From DASZMX01 sp035551475 (lineage in GTDB: Bacteria > Verrucomicrobiota > Verrucomicrobiia > Limisphaerales > Palsa-1400): a DNA stretch of 59,102 nt. Position 1 is the first letter of the stretch, and every line of letters begins with the position of its first letter. The notes under the pieces are model-generated. The model did no database searches, was not told the origin of the DNA, and saw only the letters and a list, made by a program, of their open reading frames with translations. Of the stretch, positions 28,483 through 37,982 are shown in pieces. The position numbers and the translations under genes were made by a program. The stretch spans positions 1 through 59,102 of the forward strand of contig DASZMX010000109.1 of NCBI GenBank assembly GCA_035551475.1, written 5' to 3'.

Positions 28483-30102
28483 ATGAAATTTCTTTGCTCT
28501 CTTGCCCTGGCCCTCGCCTTTGCCGGCGCGCGCGCCGACACCGTCACTTTTTCCGAAACGTACAACGACGTGCTCGTCAAAGATCCGCTTTACGGCTACT
28601 ACGCTTTGCCCACGGCCACGACCACGGCGCGGGCGTCGCTGGCATGGAAAGGCGGAATCGACATCACTTCCTTTGACTACGATACGGCGGTGTCGGTCGA
28701 TCTGGATGGAATTGGCTTTTCGCAATATTCCCTCGGCGATGACCCCTCTTACCAGCCCGGCAAAAAATCAGCGGTCTTCACAGAAACCGATTTCGACACC
28801 GGTTTATCCGACCGGCTGGCGCTGAGTTGGACGGCCACGACGCTCTCAATCACCGCCACGTTTTATTACGATATCGCCGATCTGGAGGACGCCGTTTTCG
28901 GCGGCGTGGGCCCATTCTCCATCCCGCCGCTCCATCTGGAATTCACGATGGGAACCTTCACCTCCCAGGCGGTCACGCTGACCCTTCCCGTGCGCGACAC
29001 CATCCAAAAAGTTCGCATTCCATCCAGCGATCCGCTCATTCTCAACCACGCTTCCGTGAGCGGCGCGGCTCACGATCCTTTGAATCCATTTTTTGACGCG
29101 CAAGGCGTGTACAACGGCCTTTTTGTCAATGACACAGTGGCCCCGGACAACTCCGGCGCGGCGACCTTCACGCTGACCACTTCCGGCGCCTATTCCGGCA
29201 AACTTTTGCTGCAAGGCGTCGCGTGGCCATTCACCGGGCAATTCACCGTGAATGCCGACCATACAATTTCCAGCGCCACGACTGTCAAGCGCAAGAAACT
29301 CGGCGATTGGCAGCTCAGTCTCAATCTTCTCACCAACCTCCAGCCGACGGCGCTTACGGGCTCGGTCGCTGCCGCGGAGTGGGAGTCCGGCTTGTCCGCC
29401 AACCGGACGGTTTACGATTCCGCCGCCGCGCCGGCGGGTGTGTTCAATTCCGCCCTCGCTCCGGCGGGACCGGATTCGGCCGCCGCCCCGGGCGGGTACG
29501 GCTACGGCAGGACCACTGTTTCCAGCAAAGGCGCCGTGACGCTGGCATGGAACCTCGCCGACGGCGTGGCGGGGCCCGTCACATTCGCCGGCAGCGTGGC
29601 TCAGGATGGCTCGTTTCCCTATTACTTCTCCCTCTACAAAGGCCAGGGCGTCCTGCTCGGCTGGGGACAATTCGGCGCCGCTTCCACCCCAGCCTGGGTG
29701 AAAAACCCCACCAGCTCGAAATTTTATCCAGCGGGCTTTACGGCTGACTTTCAGGGCGATTTTGCTTTAGCCGCCGCGCGTTACACCGCGCCCAAAGCCC
29801 GGGCCAATCTCTTCGGCCAAACCTCGGTCACGCTCAGCTTGCAAGGCGCGGACATCCCGGCGGTCACGAATTTCCCCTTTACCTATAACCCGGTGAAAAA
29901 CACTTTCGTCGCCGCCGCCGCCAACACCAACGCGATTTCGCTGGCCCTGAATCTGCAGACAGGCGTCTTCAGCGGCAGTTTCAATCCCGGTGGCGGAAAA
30001 GTCCTGTTTCACGGGGCATTCCTGCCCGACGCGGACGCCGGTTATGGATTCTTCGACCGTGTCAATCAAACAGGATCGGTGACGCTGCTTATACCCAAAT
30101 AA
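28483..30102 (+). CDS. Verrucomicrobial-type secreted protein, function unknown
   Basis: From ATG 28483 the protein has 539 residues with a signal peptide (MKFLCSLALALAFAGARA); an ATG at 28465 would add six residues. The N-terminal half (about 20-210) is beta-rich with no known family. The C-terminal half has features I recall from verrucomicrobial exported proteins: GVYNGLFV, SGAYSGKLLLQG, GYGYGRTTVSSKG, SLYKGQGVLLGWGQF, YPAGF and a final FHGAF segment. These suggest a repeated beta-sandwich domain of the kind found on surface proteins of this phylum. No enzyme motif is visible. It is divergent from the TonB receptor. Its 3' end overlaps the hrpB 3' end by 14 bp. Confidence 0.7.
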   Translation: MKFLCSLALALAFAGARADTVTFSETYNDVLVKDPLYGYYALPTATTTARASLAWKGGIDITSFDYDTAVSVDLDGIGFSQYSLGDDPSYQPGKKSAVFTETDFDTGLSDRLALSWTATTLSITATFYYDIADLEDAVFGGVGPFSIPPLHLEFTMGTFTSQAVTLTLPVRDTIQKVRIPSSDPLILNHASVSGAAHDPLNPFFDAQGVYNGLFVNDTVAPDNSGAATFTLTTSGAYSGKLLLQGVAWPFTGQFTVNADHTISSATTVKRKKLGDWQLSLNLLTNLQPTALTGSVAAAEWESGLSANRTVYDSAAAPAGVFNSALAPAGPDSAAAPGGYGYGRTTVSSKGAVTLAWNLADGVAGPVTFAGSVAQDGSFPYYFSLYKGQGVLLGWGQFGAASTPAWVKNPTSSKFYPAGFTADFQGDFALAAARYTAPKARANLFGQTSVTLSLQGADIPAVTNFPFTYNPVKNTFVAAAANTNAISLALNLQTGVFSGSFNPGGGKVLFHGAFLPDADAGYGFFDRVNQTGSVTLLIPK

Positions 30103-32656
30103 AGCCGGGATATTTTTTTTGCAGGGCCGCCCGCAGCTTGGGGTAGGTGTTGGCTCGAAACGCCGGCCAGTTAAACGTCGCTTCCAGCCGCTTCCCGTCC
30201 GGCGCCGCCAGCCAGATTTTGACCGGCAACTGGCCTTCACAGATGTGCGGGTGCTCTTTTTCGGCGAAAACTTCGTGCAGCTTCACCTGAAACTCCGGCG
30301 CATTGGGCTGGCCATCCTCATCCAGGCTTTCCTCGGCGTACAGCAGCTTCGATTTTTTTCCCGCCGGCCAAGTGACGGCCAGTGGCGCCAGCTCGTGCAG
30401 CCATTCCGTGCGTTCCTTCCCCAAAAAATCGAAGAACAAATCACGCAGCGGCGCCGCCTGCGCCTCCTTGACGAGCGTCAGTCCGGAAAAAGCGCGCGCC
30501 AGGAACGCGGTCACAAACGCGTTGTCCGCCTTGGGAAACTCCAGTTCCGGCAGCGCCGCCGCGATTAAATTCAGGCGCGCGAGCGCTTGCTTGATTTCGT
30601 GGTTGAACAGCGGCAATTCGAAATATTGCTTGACGTAAGCCTCAGCCAAACAGCGGCCCGACGCCGCCTCGTCCGTTTCCCTCTGATGCTCGTGATGAAT
30701 CACCAGATCATGGAAACGAACCAATTTGACCGCTGCCACCCGCTTGTGCGTCCGGTCAAACAAATGCTCCACCCGCGTCTGGATTTGTTCGGGAAACATC
30801 TCCTCCACCCACTCCCGCTTGATTGCCGTCGCCAACCCCAAAAGCGTCATGGCGCCCGTGCGCCCCGCCACCTCGCGCAAACTCGCCGCCACCAGCAATG
30901 GCGCCTGTTGCACCACGCTCTCCCGCATCAATGTGCCGGAGCGCCCTTCCGTCAAATCGCATTCCAGCGAACCTTGATCGCGCCGCCGGCAAAGTTGGTC
31001 AATGAAGCCCGCCATGAGGCAGCGCAGCAATGGATCTTCCCCCGCGTCCGGCTTGGGCGCATCCTCCCGCACACCTGTCAAATGCACAATCTGCTCGTGC
31101 GTCTGCTGCACTTGCCGCGCAATCGCCGCATGCACGCCATAACGCCGGCAGCGCTCGGGGTTGAAATCGTTCTGGCGCGCGAACTGATACGCCCGCATCA
31201 AGGTGTAGAAATCCGAGTCCGCGCTCGCCTCGAACAATTCCCGCGCTTCCGCGATGTGTTTGTCATCCCGCCCCAGGCGCATCAGCAAATCGCGCCCGCT
31301 CACCAGCGCCGCGCACAAGGCCGCCGCGGGCGCGCAACCCCGTTCCTGCGCCTCCACCAGCATCCGCGAATAGCGCGGGTGCATCGGCAGCCGCAGCATT
31401 TTCCAGCCGATCGGCGTCAGATCCGAGTTCGCGCCCTGCCCCGGCAACGCCAGCGCGCCCAGCATCCGCAATAGTTTTTCCGCGCGCTCCACCGCCGCCG
31501 GCTCGGGGCGATCCAGCCAGTCAAACGTTGCCGCCTCCCGAATACCAAGGGAGTGCAGCAGCAAAACCACTTCCGCCAAATCGCACCGCTGAATTTCTGG
31601 CGTATTCTTCGCCGGCCGGTTCAAGTGCGCGCCTTCCGTCCAAAGCCGCTCGCAAATTCCCGGCGCCGTCCGCCCCGCGCGCCCGGCCCGCTGGTCCGCC
31701 GAGGCGCGGCTAATTGGCTCCAGGAACAGCGTCCCGATCCCTCGCTCCGCGTCGTAGCGCGCCACCCGCGCCACGCCGCCATCCACCACAAAACAAATCC
31801 CGTCAATCGTCACCGACGTTTCCGCCACGTTGGTCGCCACCACCACTTTCCGCAGCGGATTCGGCGCAAACGCCGTGTCCTGCTCCGCGGGCGGCAGTTC
31901 GCCGTGCAAAGGAATAAATGCGACGCGCTCGCCCAGGCTTAACGCGCGGCAGGCGTTGATGGTCGCATTGATTTCGCCCATGCCCGGCATAAAAACCAAA
32001 ATATCGCCGCTGACCCCGCGCCGCACTATCCGCTCCACCGCGTCCGCCGCCTGCTCCGTGATCGGCCGCTCATCCGCCATGTCAAGATAACGGATTTCGA
32101 CAGGAAACGCCTTCCCCTCCGAAATCAGAATGGGGCAATCGTCCAGGTATTGCGCCACCGGCTCCGCCTCCAGCGTGGCCGACATCACGAGCATCTTCAA
32201 ATCCGGACGCCGCGTCCGCTGCAAATTCTTGACCAGCGCCAGGGCCACATCGCTGAGCAGGTTGCGCTCGTGAAATTCGTCGAACAATACCGCGCCGATG
32301 CCCTTCAATTCCGGATCGTCCTGCAGCCAGCGCAGCAAAGTTCCTTCCGTGACGAAGCAAATCCGTGTGCCCACGCTGGTGCGATCGTCAAACCGAATTT
32401 GGTAGCCCACTTCCGCGCCCAGGCGCCCTTTTCGTTCCCAAGCGACGCGCGCCGCCACGGTTCGCGCCGCCACGCGCCGCGGTTGCAGCACCACGATTTG
32501 CTGGTCGGGCGCCACTACGCCGCCATCGAGCAGCATTTGCGGCGTCTGCGTGGTTTTGCCCGAGCCCGTGGGAGCCACCAGGACCAAACGGTTCCCAGCG
32601 CGCAATGCGCCAACAATTTGGGCATGGATTTGCCAGATCGGGAGCAATGTTTCCAC
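30089..32656 (-). CDS. hrpB: ATP-dependent helicase HrpB
   Basis: This 855-residue DExH helicase starts at a GTG (32656), directly before the helicase fold. Motif I is PTGSGKTTQ (30-37) and motif II is DEFHER (126-131), with MSATLEAEPV as motif III. The second RecA domain ends with SRASADQRAGRAGRTAPG. A helical ratchet/winged region and the HrpB-type C-terminal domain ending in RAALQKKYPGF follow. HrpB is a DEAH-box relative whose cellular role is poorly known; RNA processing is assumed. It lies 18 bp downstream of a TMEM14-like gene on the same strand. Confidence 0.9.
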   Translation of the reverse strand: METLLPIWQIHAQIVGALRAGNRLVLVAPTGSGKTTQTPQMLLDGGVVAPDQQIVVLQPRRVAARTVAARVAWERKGRLGAEVGYQIRFDDRTSVGTRICFVTEGTLLRWLQDDPELKGIGAVLFDEFHERNLLSDVALALVKNLQRTRRPDLKMLVMSATLEAEPVAQYLDDCPILISEGKAFPVEIRYLDMADERPITEQAADAVERIVRRGVSGDILVFMPGMGEINATINACRALSLGERVAFIPLHGELPPAEQDTAFAPNPLRKVVVATNVAETSVTIDGICFVVDGGVARVARYDAERGIGTLFLEPISRASADQRAGRAGRTAPGICERLWTEGAHLNRPAKNTPEIQRCDLAEVVLLLHSLGIREAATFDWLDRPEPAAVERAEKLLRMLGALALPGQGANSDLTPIGWKMLRLPMHPRYSRMLVEAQERGCAPAAALCAALVSGRDLLMRLGRDDKHIAEARELFEASADSDFYTLMRAYQFARQNDFNPERCRRYGVHAAIARQVQQTHEQIVHLTGVREDAPKPDAGEDPLLRCLMAGFIDQLCRRRDQGSLECDLTEGRSGTLMRESVVQQAPLLVAASLREVAGRTGAMTLLGLATAIKREWVEEMFPEQIQTRVEHLFDRTHKRVAAVKLVRFHDLVIHHEHQRETDEAASGRCLAEAYVKQYFELPLFNHEIKQALARLNLIAAALPELEFPKADNAFVTAFLARAFSGLTLVKEAQAAPLRDLFFDFLGKERTEWLHELAPLAVTWPAGKKSKLLYAEESLDEDGQPNAPEFQVKLHEVFAEKEHPHICEGQLPVKIWLAAPDGKRLEATFNWPAFRANTYPKLRAALQKKYPGFIWV

Positions 32657-32674
32657 GCGGCAAGATACGCGCGC

Positions 32675-32974
32675 TTAGCGCAGGAGCCAAAGCGCCGCCA
32701 GCGCGCCCAACGACAAGACCACCATGAACCCCGCCGGCATGAATTTACGGCCCTTGGCAAAACGCATGATGAACACCACCGCCAGCAACCCAATCAACCC
32801 ATACGCCACCGCCGCATATTTGACAATCCCCAGCGCGCACAGCGCCAGCGCCGCGGCAAACGCGGCCGACGTGATCAGCGAAATTTTGCTTTTCGCCTTC
32901 ACAAAACCCATGACGCCGCCTGCCAGCAGCAGCGCGATATACACCCACAACACTGTGACCGAAGCATTCGACAT
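32675..32974 (-). CDS. TMEM14-family small membrane protein
   Basis: ATG 32974 gives 99 residues with about four short hydrophobic helices separated by small turns: VLWVYIALLLAGGVMGFVKAKS, then SLITSAAFAAALALCALG, AVAYGLIGLLAVVF, and a last helix after RFAKGRKFMPAGF. The GGxxGFxKAKSKxSL and the RF-x-K-x-RKFMPAG phrase are the hallmarks of the UPF0136/TMEM14 family, found in bacteria, plants and mitochondria. In plants a relative (FAX1) exports fatty acids from plastids; in bacteria the role is unknown. An upstream frame to 33010 adds unconserved residues. The next gene on the strand, hrpB, follows after 18 bp. Confidence 0.8.
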   Translation of the reverse strand: MSNASVTVLWVYIALLLAGGVMGFVKAKSKISLITSAAFAAALALCALGIVKYAAVAYGLIGLLAVVFIMRFAKGRKFMPAGFMVVLSLGALAALWLLR

Positions 32975-33033
32975 AGCCGCCACTCTTGCCCAATTCCCCG
33001 CCACAACCAAGCCAGAATGTTGCCCTCATTTCC

Positions 33034-33061
33034 TTGACCCTCGTCCGTCCCGCGTTATCTG
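33034..33061 (+). promoter_or_regulatory. Possible promoter before the M20 dipeptidase
   Basis: TTGACC (33034-33039) and TATCTG (33056-33061) are separated by 16 bases, a moderate sigma-70 match. The start point would fall at or next to the ATG at 33069, implying a leaderless message, which fits the absence of a ribosome binding site. A chance match is quite possible. Confidence 0.25.
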
Positions 33062-33068
33062 TGTAGGC

Positions 33069-34439
33069 ATGGATTCCGTCCTGAATTACTTGGCCGATAA
33101 CAACGATCGCTTCCTCGACGAACTCTGCCGTTACCTTCGTTTCCCGAGCGTTTCCGCCCAACCCGCTCATGCCGGCGACATGACGGCTTGCGCCGAATGG
33201 CTCGTCGATCATTGCCGCAAAATCGGTTTGGAAGCCCGGCTCGCCCCCACGCCCGGCCATCCTGTGGTCGTGGCCAAAACCCCGCGCCGCGGCTCCGCCC
33301 GCAAACCTCATTTCCTGGTGTATGGCCATTACGATGTCCAACCGCCCGAGCCGTTTGAACTCTGGAAAACGCCGCCGTTCGAGCCGCGCATCGAGGGGCG
33401 CTCCCTTTTCGCCCGCGGCTCTTCCGACAACAAGGGCCAGAATTTCGCGCATCTCAAAGCCATTGAATCCTACTTGCGCACGGGCACGGAATTGCCCTGC
33501 GACCTTACCTTTGTCATCGAAGGCGAAGAGGAAGTCGGCAGCAGGAATCTCGCTTCCTTCCTCACTTCCAGGCGCGAAGAATTGAAGTGCGCCGCCGTCA
33601 TCATTTCCGACACCGGCATGCCCTCCCTCAACACGCCCGCGCTCACCTACGCCTTGCGCGGCATCATCGCTTTTGAAGTCACGCTGCACGGGCCGTCGCG
33701 CGATTTGCATTCGGGAATTTACGGCGGCTCCGTCGAAAATCCCGCCATGGCCTTGAGCCAGATGCTTGCCCAATTGCGCGACAAAAACGGGCGCGTCGCG
33801 ATCCCCGGATTTTACGACGACGTCGCTCCGCTCTCCGCCTACGAACGCAAGCAGGCCGCCCGTTTTCCGATGAGTGACAAGGCGTATTTAAAACTTCTGG
33901 GCTCGCCCAAACTTTTCGGTGAACGGGGCTATTCCTGGGTCGAGCAACGCAGCTCCCGGCCCACCATCGAGATTAACGGCCTGACCAGCGGTTACCAGGG
34001 CGCCGGCAGCAAAACCATCATCCCGGCCCGCGCCAGCGCCAAACTCACGTTCCGCCTCGTCCCCAACCAGGATCCGCGCAAAATTCGCGCCGCCATTCTG
34101 AAACGGCTCCGCGCCCTCTGCCCGCCCACGGTGCGCCTCGAGGTTGTCGCCGGGCATGGCGGCGATCCTTACATCGTTTCGCCCACCAGCGCGATGGCGC
34201 AAGCCGCCCTCAAGACGCTGCGCGCCGCCTTCGGCCATGAACCCATCATTATGCGCGAAGGCGGATCCATCCCCATCGTCACGCAATTCAAGAAAATCCT
34301 CCGCGCCGATTCCCTGCTCCTCGGTCTCGCCTTGCCGGACGACAATGCCCATTCCCCGAACGAAAAATTCAATCTCGATTGCTTCGAGAAGGGCATGCGC
34401 ATGAGCGCCCTGCTCTGGCCTGAGCTGGCCCGCGCCTGA
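33069..34439 (+). CDS. M20-family dipeptidase (CNDP-like)
   Basis: ATG 33069 gives 456 residues, the usual length of the dipeptidase/CNDP branch of M20 metallopeptidases. Metal-binding motifs appear in order: YGHYDVQPP (His), SSDNKGQ (Asp), the EGEEEVGS loop with the catalytic and metal Glu, SDTGM (Asp) and DDNAHSPNE (His). The insert between them is the dimerisation lid domain (about 190-330). There is no signal peptide, so it works in the cytoplasm on imported di- or small peptides with two zinc or manganese ions. A longer upstream frame (to 32724) is rejected because it covers the divergent TMEM14 gene. Its stop abuts that of the convergent next gene. Confidence 0.92.
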   Translation: MDSVLNYLADNNDRFLDELCRYLRFPSVSAQPAHAGDMTACAEWLVDHCRKIGLEARLAPTPGHPVVVAKTPRRGSARKPHFLVYGHYDVQPPEPFELWKTPPFEPRIEGRSLFARGSSDNKGQNFAHLKAIESYLRTGTELPCDLTFVIEGEEEVGSRNLASFLTSRREELKCAAVIISDTGMPSLNTPALTYALRGIIAFEVTLHGPSRDLHSGIYGGSVENPAMALSQMLAQLRDKNGRVAIPGFYDDVAPLSAYERKQAARFPMSDKAYLKLLGSPKLFGERGYSWVEQRSSRPTIEINGLTSGYQGAGSKTIIPARASAKLTFRLVPNQDPRKIRAAILKRLRALCPPTVRLEVVAGHGGDPYIVSPTSAMAQAALKTLRAAFGHEPIIMREGGSIPIVTQFKKILRADSLLLGLALPDDNAHSPNEKFNLDCFEKGMRMSALLWPELARA

Positions 34440-34931
34440 TCAGCGCGCCGGCTCCGCGCCATTCCACAAAAACGATTGTTGCGAGGATACCTGCGTGGCG
34501 CCGTCCCACAAGCTGACCCGCCAAGCCACCAACTCTCCAAAATCCTTGTAGTCATCCCCTGTCAAGCGAACTTCAATCCAGTTGCTGAACCAGCCGTTTT
34601 TCACCGCCGGCTTCTCCAGCGTCACGCGACGGAGGGTGTTGCCGCGCAGCCCGCGCATTTCCACCCGCACTTTCAAATTCGACCAATCCCCTTTTTGCGC
34701 TTTCCACTGCACCGCGACCCGCATGCCGCTGCGGCGCGAGGGGGTTTTCCGCAGGATGGCCTGGTACGCATCGCGCGCAAACAAACTCGGCGCCAGCGTA
34801 TGCCGCCCCTGCTCGTCCAAATACTGCGGGAAAACCTTGAGCACTTTCCCCTCCAGCGCGCGCGCCGACGGCGCCCAGAAAAGTGTCAATAGAATGAAAC
34901 TCGCCAAAATCCGCTGCATCCCCGCGAACAT
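34440..34931 (-). CDS. Small secreted protein, function unknown
   Basis: This 163-residue protein starts at ATG 34931; an AAGGGG lies a good distance upstream, which favours this start over the ATG at 34919. It has a signal peptide ending around ALEGK (residue 27) and a compact beta-type domain that ends QSFLWNGAEPAR. The sequence has Trp-rich strands and resembles other short verrucomicrobial proteins that I know only as hypothetical. The neighbour upstream on the same strand (AsmA-like) stops 37 bp away, so it could be the last gene of that long operon. Its stop directly abuts the dipeptidase stop (TGATCA). Confidence 0.65.
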   Translation of the reverse strand: MFAGMQRILASFILLTLFWAPSARALEGKVLKVFPQYLDEQGRHTLAPSLFARDAYQAILRKTPSRRSGMRVAVQWKAQKGDWSNLKVRVEMRGLRGNTLRRVTLEKPAVKNGWFSNWIEVRLTGDDYKDFGELVAWRVSLWDGATQVSSQQSFLWNGAEPAR

Positions 34932-34968
34932 AACAACGCCCCTTCGAAAGTAAATCCTTTACCCGGCC

Positions 34969-37900
34969 TCACTTCTTGCTCGGGGACGCCACCGGCCCCG
35001 CTCCCGCGGCAGGCGGCGCGTCGCCCATCGAGCGGAGGGTGTGAAACGGCCGCAGCAGCATCATCAGCGGCGCCGGAATGAACACCGGCTCCTTTTTCGG
35101 GCTGCGCAAATCGCCCGTCACCCGATACTCGAAGAGTTTGCTCAAGGGCGAAAAAAGCGCGCCCAGCAGCGGGCCCAGCACCCGCGTGTCCCGCAGCACT
35201 TCCGCCTCGACCCGCGCATCCATGCGTTTATCGACCGTGTCTACCGTCCCGCGATACAACAGCCGAAACCCGGTGGAGTGCGCCACCAGGTCGTCGGTGG
35301 CGATAACGCCGTTGGTGATCACGAATGACGCCGAGGCATCGTAGCCGGAGCTATTGCCCGCGCCCGGAACAATCGCGTTCAAAGCGGGCGACAAAATGCC
35401 GAACATCTTGATGTCCCACAGCAAGGCGTTGTGCACATGCACCGAGCCGGAGCCGTTCCAGGTGCGACGGTCCTTGGCGCTGGCGCAATCCATCGTCAAT
35501 TGCCCGTCCAACATGCCCTCCAGCTTATTCGTGCGGCCCGTCAAGCTCCGCGCCAGCGCGGGCAAATCCACATCCTTCGCCGTGAAGTCGCATTGAAAAC
35601 TTGTGCCCACCTTTGGCACGTAATCAAACGTGCATTTGCCCACCAGCGAGCCGGTGTTGTAAAGCCCCGCCTGCACATTCGTCAGCACGACGTGCCGCGC
35701 GCGCCAGTCCACCGACCCGGAAATCGCGTCGGTCACCAAATTTGTGTAATGAAAATTCCGCCCCGCCACCGCAAACCGCATTTGCGTCGCCTGAGGATCG
35801 CCAATGGTGAACGTGCCGGAAACGCGCACCGCCGGCGCCTGGTCAAATTGGATGAGCTGCAAAAATTTCGGCGTGCGCGGCGCGGAAATCCGGCGCACGA
35901 AATCCACATCCACCGCTCCCAGGGCGTTGGTGAAAAACACGCGTTTGGTCGCAAAATTGAATTCCGCCAGATCCGCCGCGGCATATTGTTTGCCTTTTAC
36001 AAAACGAACATCGTGCGCCACCGCCAGCTTGTTGGTGTACTCGATATTGGCTGCCAGGCTGTCCACCGACTCGCCATGCGCCACGAAATTGCTCACCGCT
36101 AATTGCGCCTTGATCCCCGTCAACTCCGGCGCATGCCAGCGCCCCCAAATGTCCGCATGCACATGCGGCGGCGTGGCAAAGCTCGCTTCGTCCAGCCAAT
36201 GCCTTTTCTCTTCCGGCAGCAACGGCGCGGCCGCTTTGGGATCGACGTCGCTGTCCACCAAAAAATGGTAATCATGAGTTTCATCGCTGCCCGCGTACGA
36301 AAACTCTAATTGTCCGTCCGGACGCACCGCCCGCAAATGCGGAATGCTCCACGTCCGGTTGGTGTAACTGAAACTGCCGCTGGCGGATTCCACCGCCACA
36401 CCGCGAAAAGCGCCGCCGCGCCCCGTAAACTCTCCAGTCAAGCGCAAGGTGGGCCGCAGGGCGGCTTTCCAATCCGGCGGGCGATTCGTCCAGGAGGGCA
36501 CCGCCAATTGCACATGCGCCGACACCTCGGGCGGCTGGTCCCATGCAAATTGCGCAAACCAGCGCTGCGCCGCCGGTGTCAGCCAGGGCGTGATGCGCCG
36601 TTCATCGAACGTGGCCCGTCCGTCCGCCTCGATGCCGCGCGTGGCAGCGTTCACGCTTGCGCGGCCGTCCAACCGTCCGCCATAGAGAGTCGCCGAAACT
36701 TTCCCCACCTCCAGCAAGGGCGCGCGCCATTTCCCGCTCAATTCCATATGCTTGACTTGGAGGTTCGTGGCCGTAATTTGCGAACCCGCCACGCCCCAAT
36801 CGAAACGATAACGCGCCAGTTTGGACCAAGGCCCCCAATCCGCTCCCGCCTCCGGAGGAGTCTCCGCGACGTCACCCGCCAGATGAAATTTCAAGGCCTC
36901 ACCCGCGCCCCACTTCGATGATGCCCGGCCAATCTTGCCGTCCCCATTTGCGCGCAGCAGGTGGAAATTCGTTTCTTGCAGGGTGGCGGCGCCATTCCAT
37001 TCCAAATCCGAAGTGCGAATGGCATTGGTCGAAATATTTCCATCCAACGTGGCGGCCACGAACTGCGCCGCCGCCAGATAGTTCGATTCGGGATCGCGTG
37101 AGACAATCGTGGTCAAGGAAATGCCCGCGCCCTGCGCCCAGGGCGTCGCCACATCGTCCGCGCCGAACGCCACGCGCACGATCGGCTCGTTCGTGGAGAG
37201 GATGCGCGCCGCCGCCGCCTCGATCAAAATTTTGCGCGCGTCGCCCCACGGCGTCGTCACGTCCGGCGCCACGGCGCTCAGATGCGCGCGTATCGAGTTC
37301 AAGTCGAGGGCGTCCGCCGTGAAATCCAATTCGATGCGCGGCGCGCGCGCGAAATGGATTTGATCCAGGATATCCGTCGTCTTCGAGAGGAGGGTTTGCC
37401 AGGCGATTTTGCCGTGGCTCGGCCGGAGCGATTTCCATTCCCGCACGGCTTGCGCGTTGGTCAGTTCGCCATCCACATTCAGGCGCACGCCGCGAAAGGC
37501 CGCGCTGGTGTTGGTCAGCCGCACAAAATTGGTCGAGACGAAAAATAATTGGAGCTGGATATTGTCCAGCGAGAGCGCATTGCTCGACTCGCCCGCCGGG
37601 GGAAATTGTAAACGCGCGTCCGCCACCTCCAGCGACCCGATGGCCAGACGAGCGCGGGCCCAATCGCGCCACTGCATTTCCAATTCCGCCCGCGCCGCCG
37701 TCAGCTTCGGCTCCGGTTGGTCGCTCGACCGCTGGAAAGAGGCGTTCTCAATGATGATGGAGGGCCCAAAACCCAGGCGCATGCGGCTGAAGCCCGCCTC
37801 AAACCCGCGCGCGCGCAGATGGCTCAGGATCGGGCGCTTCAAATAATTCGGCAATCCCACCAGATGCAAATAACCCACCGCCGACAACGCGATGAACAAC

Positions 37901-37980
37901 AGCAGCCACACGCAAATGCGCGTCCAGCGAAAGACCACCCGGCAGATGCGAACCGAGCGGCGTTGGAAAAAAGCGTGCAT
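34969..37980 (-). CDS. AsmA-like membrane-anchored protein
   Basis: ATG 37980 gives 1003 residues. After a basic start there is one membrane helix (about 21-43), then a long, repetitive beta-rich region with no catalytic motif. The C-terminal 200 residues (about 790-960) form the AsmA C-terminal-like domain with LVGKCTFDYVP, the LEGMLDGQLTMD and the GTVDTVDKRMDARVEAEV strands. AsmA/TamB/YhdP proteins form hydrophobic grooves that move phospholipids or outer membrane proteins between membranes. The protein would be anchored in the inner membrane and span the periplasm. Its ATG lies 3 bp from the DUF4340 stop, and it closes the ABC/GldG operon. Confidence 0.8.
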   Translation of the reverse strand: MHAFFQRRSVRICRVVFRWTRICVWLLLFIALSAVGYLHLVGLPNYLKRPILSHLRARGFEAGFSRMRLGFGPSIIIENASFQRSSDQPEPKLTAARAELEMQWRDWARARLAIGSLEVADARLQFPPAGESSNALSLDNIQLQLFFVSTNFVRLTNTSAAFRGVRLNVDGELTNAQAVREWKSLRPSHGKIAWQTLLSKTTDILDQIHFARAPRIELDFTADALDLNSIRAHLSAVAPDVTTPWGDARKILIEAAAARILSTNEPIVRVAFGADDVATPWAQGAGISLTTIVSRDPESNYLAAAQFVAATLDGNISTNAIRTSDLEWNGAATLQETNFHLLRANGDGKIGRASSKWGAGEALKFHLAGDVAETPPEAGADWGPWSKLARYRFDWGVAGSQITATNLQVKHMELSGKWRAPLLEVGKVSATLYGGRLDGRASVNAATRGIEADGRATFDERRITPWLTPAAQRWFAQFAWDQPPEVSAHVQLAVPSWTNRPPDWKAALRPTLRLTGEFTGRGGAFRGVAVESASGSFSYTNRTWSIPHLRAVRPDGQLEFSYAGSDETHDYHFLVDSDVDPKAAAPLLPEEKRHWLDEASFATPPHVHADIWGRWHAPELTGIKAQLAVSNFVAHGESVDSLAANIEYTNKLAVAHDVRFVKGKQYAAADLAEFNFATKRVFFTNALGAVDVDFVRRISAPRTPKFLQLIQFDQAPAVRVSGTFTIGDPQATQMRFAVAGRNFHYTNLVTDAISGSVDWRARHVVLTNVQAGLYNTGSLVGKCTFDYVPKVGTSFQCDFTAKDVDLPALARSLTGRTNKLEGMLDGQLTMDCASAKDRRTWNGSGSVHVHNALLWDIKMFGILSPALNAIVPGAGNSSGYDASASFVITNGVIATDDLVAHSTGFRLLYRGTVDTVDKRMDARVEAEVLRDTRVLGPLLGALFSPLSKLFEYRVTGDLRSPKKEPVFIPAPLMMLLRPFHTLRSMGDAPPAAGAGPVASPSKK

Positions 37981-37982
37981 CC

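Noticed and set aside
32724..33068. N-terminal extension of the dipeptidase frame
   Set aside because: It overlaps the TMEM14-like gene and adds residues not found in M20 dipeptidases; M20 homology begins at 33069.
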